Program-made: the position numbers and the translations under genes | The notes under the pieces: generated by a model | What the model saw: only the letters and a program-made list of their open reading frames with translations | Told to the model about the DNA's origin: nothing | The model's database searches: none | In this document: positions 13,188 to 13,750 of the stretch, piece by piece | Layout: every line of letters starts with the position of its first letter | Position numbering within the stretch: position 1 is the stretch's first letter | Assembly (NCBI GenBank): GCA_019235595.1 | Contig: JAFAKI010000387.1 | Span: 1 to 13,750, forward strand | From: Mucilaginibacter sp. | Lineage (GTDB): Bacteria; Bacteroidota; Bacteroidia; Sphingobacteriales; Sphingobacteriaceae | DNA: 13,750 nucleotides | Direction: 5' to 3'

Positions 13188-13750
13188 CTACTTCGTAACG
13201 TACATCACTTCTTTTACCGCTTTAACCACACGCTCTGCATTTGGCAGGTATTCCTGTATCAAAGTTGGTGCGTAGGGAAGCGGAACGTCGCCACCCATAA
13301 TACGCAGAATAGGAGCATCTAAATAATCAAATGCATCTTTCTGTACCTTGAAGGCAACTTCAGTAGCGATTGAACCTAAAGGCCAGCTTTCTTCAACAAA
13401 AACCATCCGGTTTGTTTTCTTTACAGAGTTGATCACAGTATCGTAGTCGATAGGGCGTACAGTGCGCAAATCGATCACTTCAGCATGGATACCCTCTTTT
13501 TCGAGTTCGGCAGCAGCAGCATTTACTACTTTCATGATCTTGCCGAAGCCAACCAGGGTAACATCGGTACCTTCTTTGGTTACGTGAGCTTTCCCAAGCG
13601 GGATATAATAAGTTTCTTCAGGGACTTCACCTTTATCGCCATACATCAATTCAGATTCCATAAAGATCACCGGATCTGGATCAAGAATAGAAGACTTTAA
13701 TAAACCTTTTGCATCATATGGGTTCGATGGAACAACCACTTTCAAACCAG
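13188..13750 (-). CDS. pdhB: Pyruvate dehydrogenase E1 component, beta subunit (C-terminal part, start beyond window)
   Basis: About 187 C-terminal residues are visible; the frame stays open through the right edge, reading GLKVVVPSNPYDAKGLL there, so the true start lies outside. The sequence matches the second half of an E1-beta chain. ESELMYG precedes the transketolase C-terminal domain (VTLVGFGKIMKVV, then AEVIDLRTVRPIDYDTV and RMVFVEESWPLGS), ending with GGDVPLPYAPTLIQEYLPN. E1-alpha2beta2 decarboxylates pyruvate using thiamine diphosphate and passes the acetyl group to the lipoyl domain of E2. Branched-chain 2-oxoacid E1-beta is a close alternative, but the overall sequence fits pyruvate dehydrogenase best. 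A hairpin repeat and a terminator follow the stop codon. Confidence 0.93.
   Translation of the reverse strand, partial: GLKVVVPSNPYDAKGLLKSSILDPDPVIFMESELMYGDKGEVPEETYYIPLGKAHVTKEGTDVTLVGFGKIMKVVNAAAAELEKEGIHAEVIDLRTVRPIDYDTVINSVKKTNRMVFVEESWPLGSIATEVAFKVQKDAFDYLDAPILRIMGGDVPLPYAPTLIQEYLPNAERVVKAVKEVMYVTK

Noticed and set aside
13743..13745. TTG as a start codon for the E1-beta protein
   Set aside because: The frame is open beyond it and encodes the conserved GLKVVVPSNPYDAKGLL interior of E1-beta, so it is an internal leucine.

Overview
The window looks like a chromosomal segment of a Bacteroidota member, most likely Sphingobacteriaceae (Mucilaginibacter/Pedobacter-like). This rests on protein style (Era next to Der, short MurQ, an E1-beta of the alpha2beta2-type pyruvate dehydrogenase, an LTxxQ exported protein, an FG-GAP/ASPIC-UnbV protein) and on promoter-like TTG-N18-21-TAnnTTTG elements. 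Weak Shine-Dalgarno sequences are also typical of the phylum. The assignment is inference from the sequence, not a database result.

Layout. Positions 1-2250 (minus strand) hold a methyltransferase that runs off the left edge, a 417-bp region with no convincing gene, then a probable two-gene operon: a VOC/glyoxalase-fold protein followed by a nucleotidyltransferase-fold protein. Positions 2251-2704 hold an intact initiator tRNA-Met (minus), its terminator, a decayed second tRNA-Met copy and another terminator. Next comes a 12-bp perfect inverted repeat that seems to form overlapping divergent promoters for the tRNA (minus) and era (plus). Positions 2705-4984 encode the ribosome-assembly GTPases Era and Der in tandem. 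Positions 5042-6640 (minus) encode an S41/CtpA-type processing protease convergent with der. Positions 6749-9184 (plus) encode MurQ (peptidoglycan recycling), an unrecognised 188-aa protein and a Bax-inhibitor-1 family membrane protein. Positions 9334-12834 (plus) encode a small exported protein, a large CRTAC1-like FG-GAP protein and an LTxxQ exported protein. Positions 12892-13750 (minus) encode a tiny two-helix membrane protein and the C-terminal part of pyruvate dehydrogenase E1-beta, which runs off the right edge.

The genes are mostly housekeeping: translation and ribosome biogenesis (tRNA-fMet, era, der), envelope maintenance (ctp protease, murQ, exported proteins) and central metabolism (pdhB). 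I see no phage, transposase, CRISPR or secretion/defence cluster. The most unusual structure is non-coding. A family of long imperfect hairpins made of 8-nt units (consensus GATGTGCA) sits directly on or within a few bases of stop codons at three loci (after der, murQ and the 188-aa gene). A hairpin of the same architecture but different sequence follows era, and a different hairpin repeat follows pdhB. The era/tRNA-fMet palindromic promoter is the second structure that merits attention.
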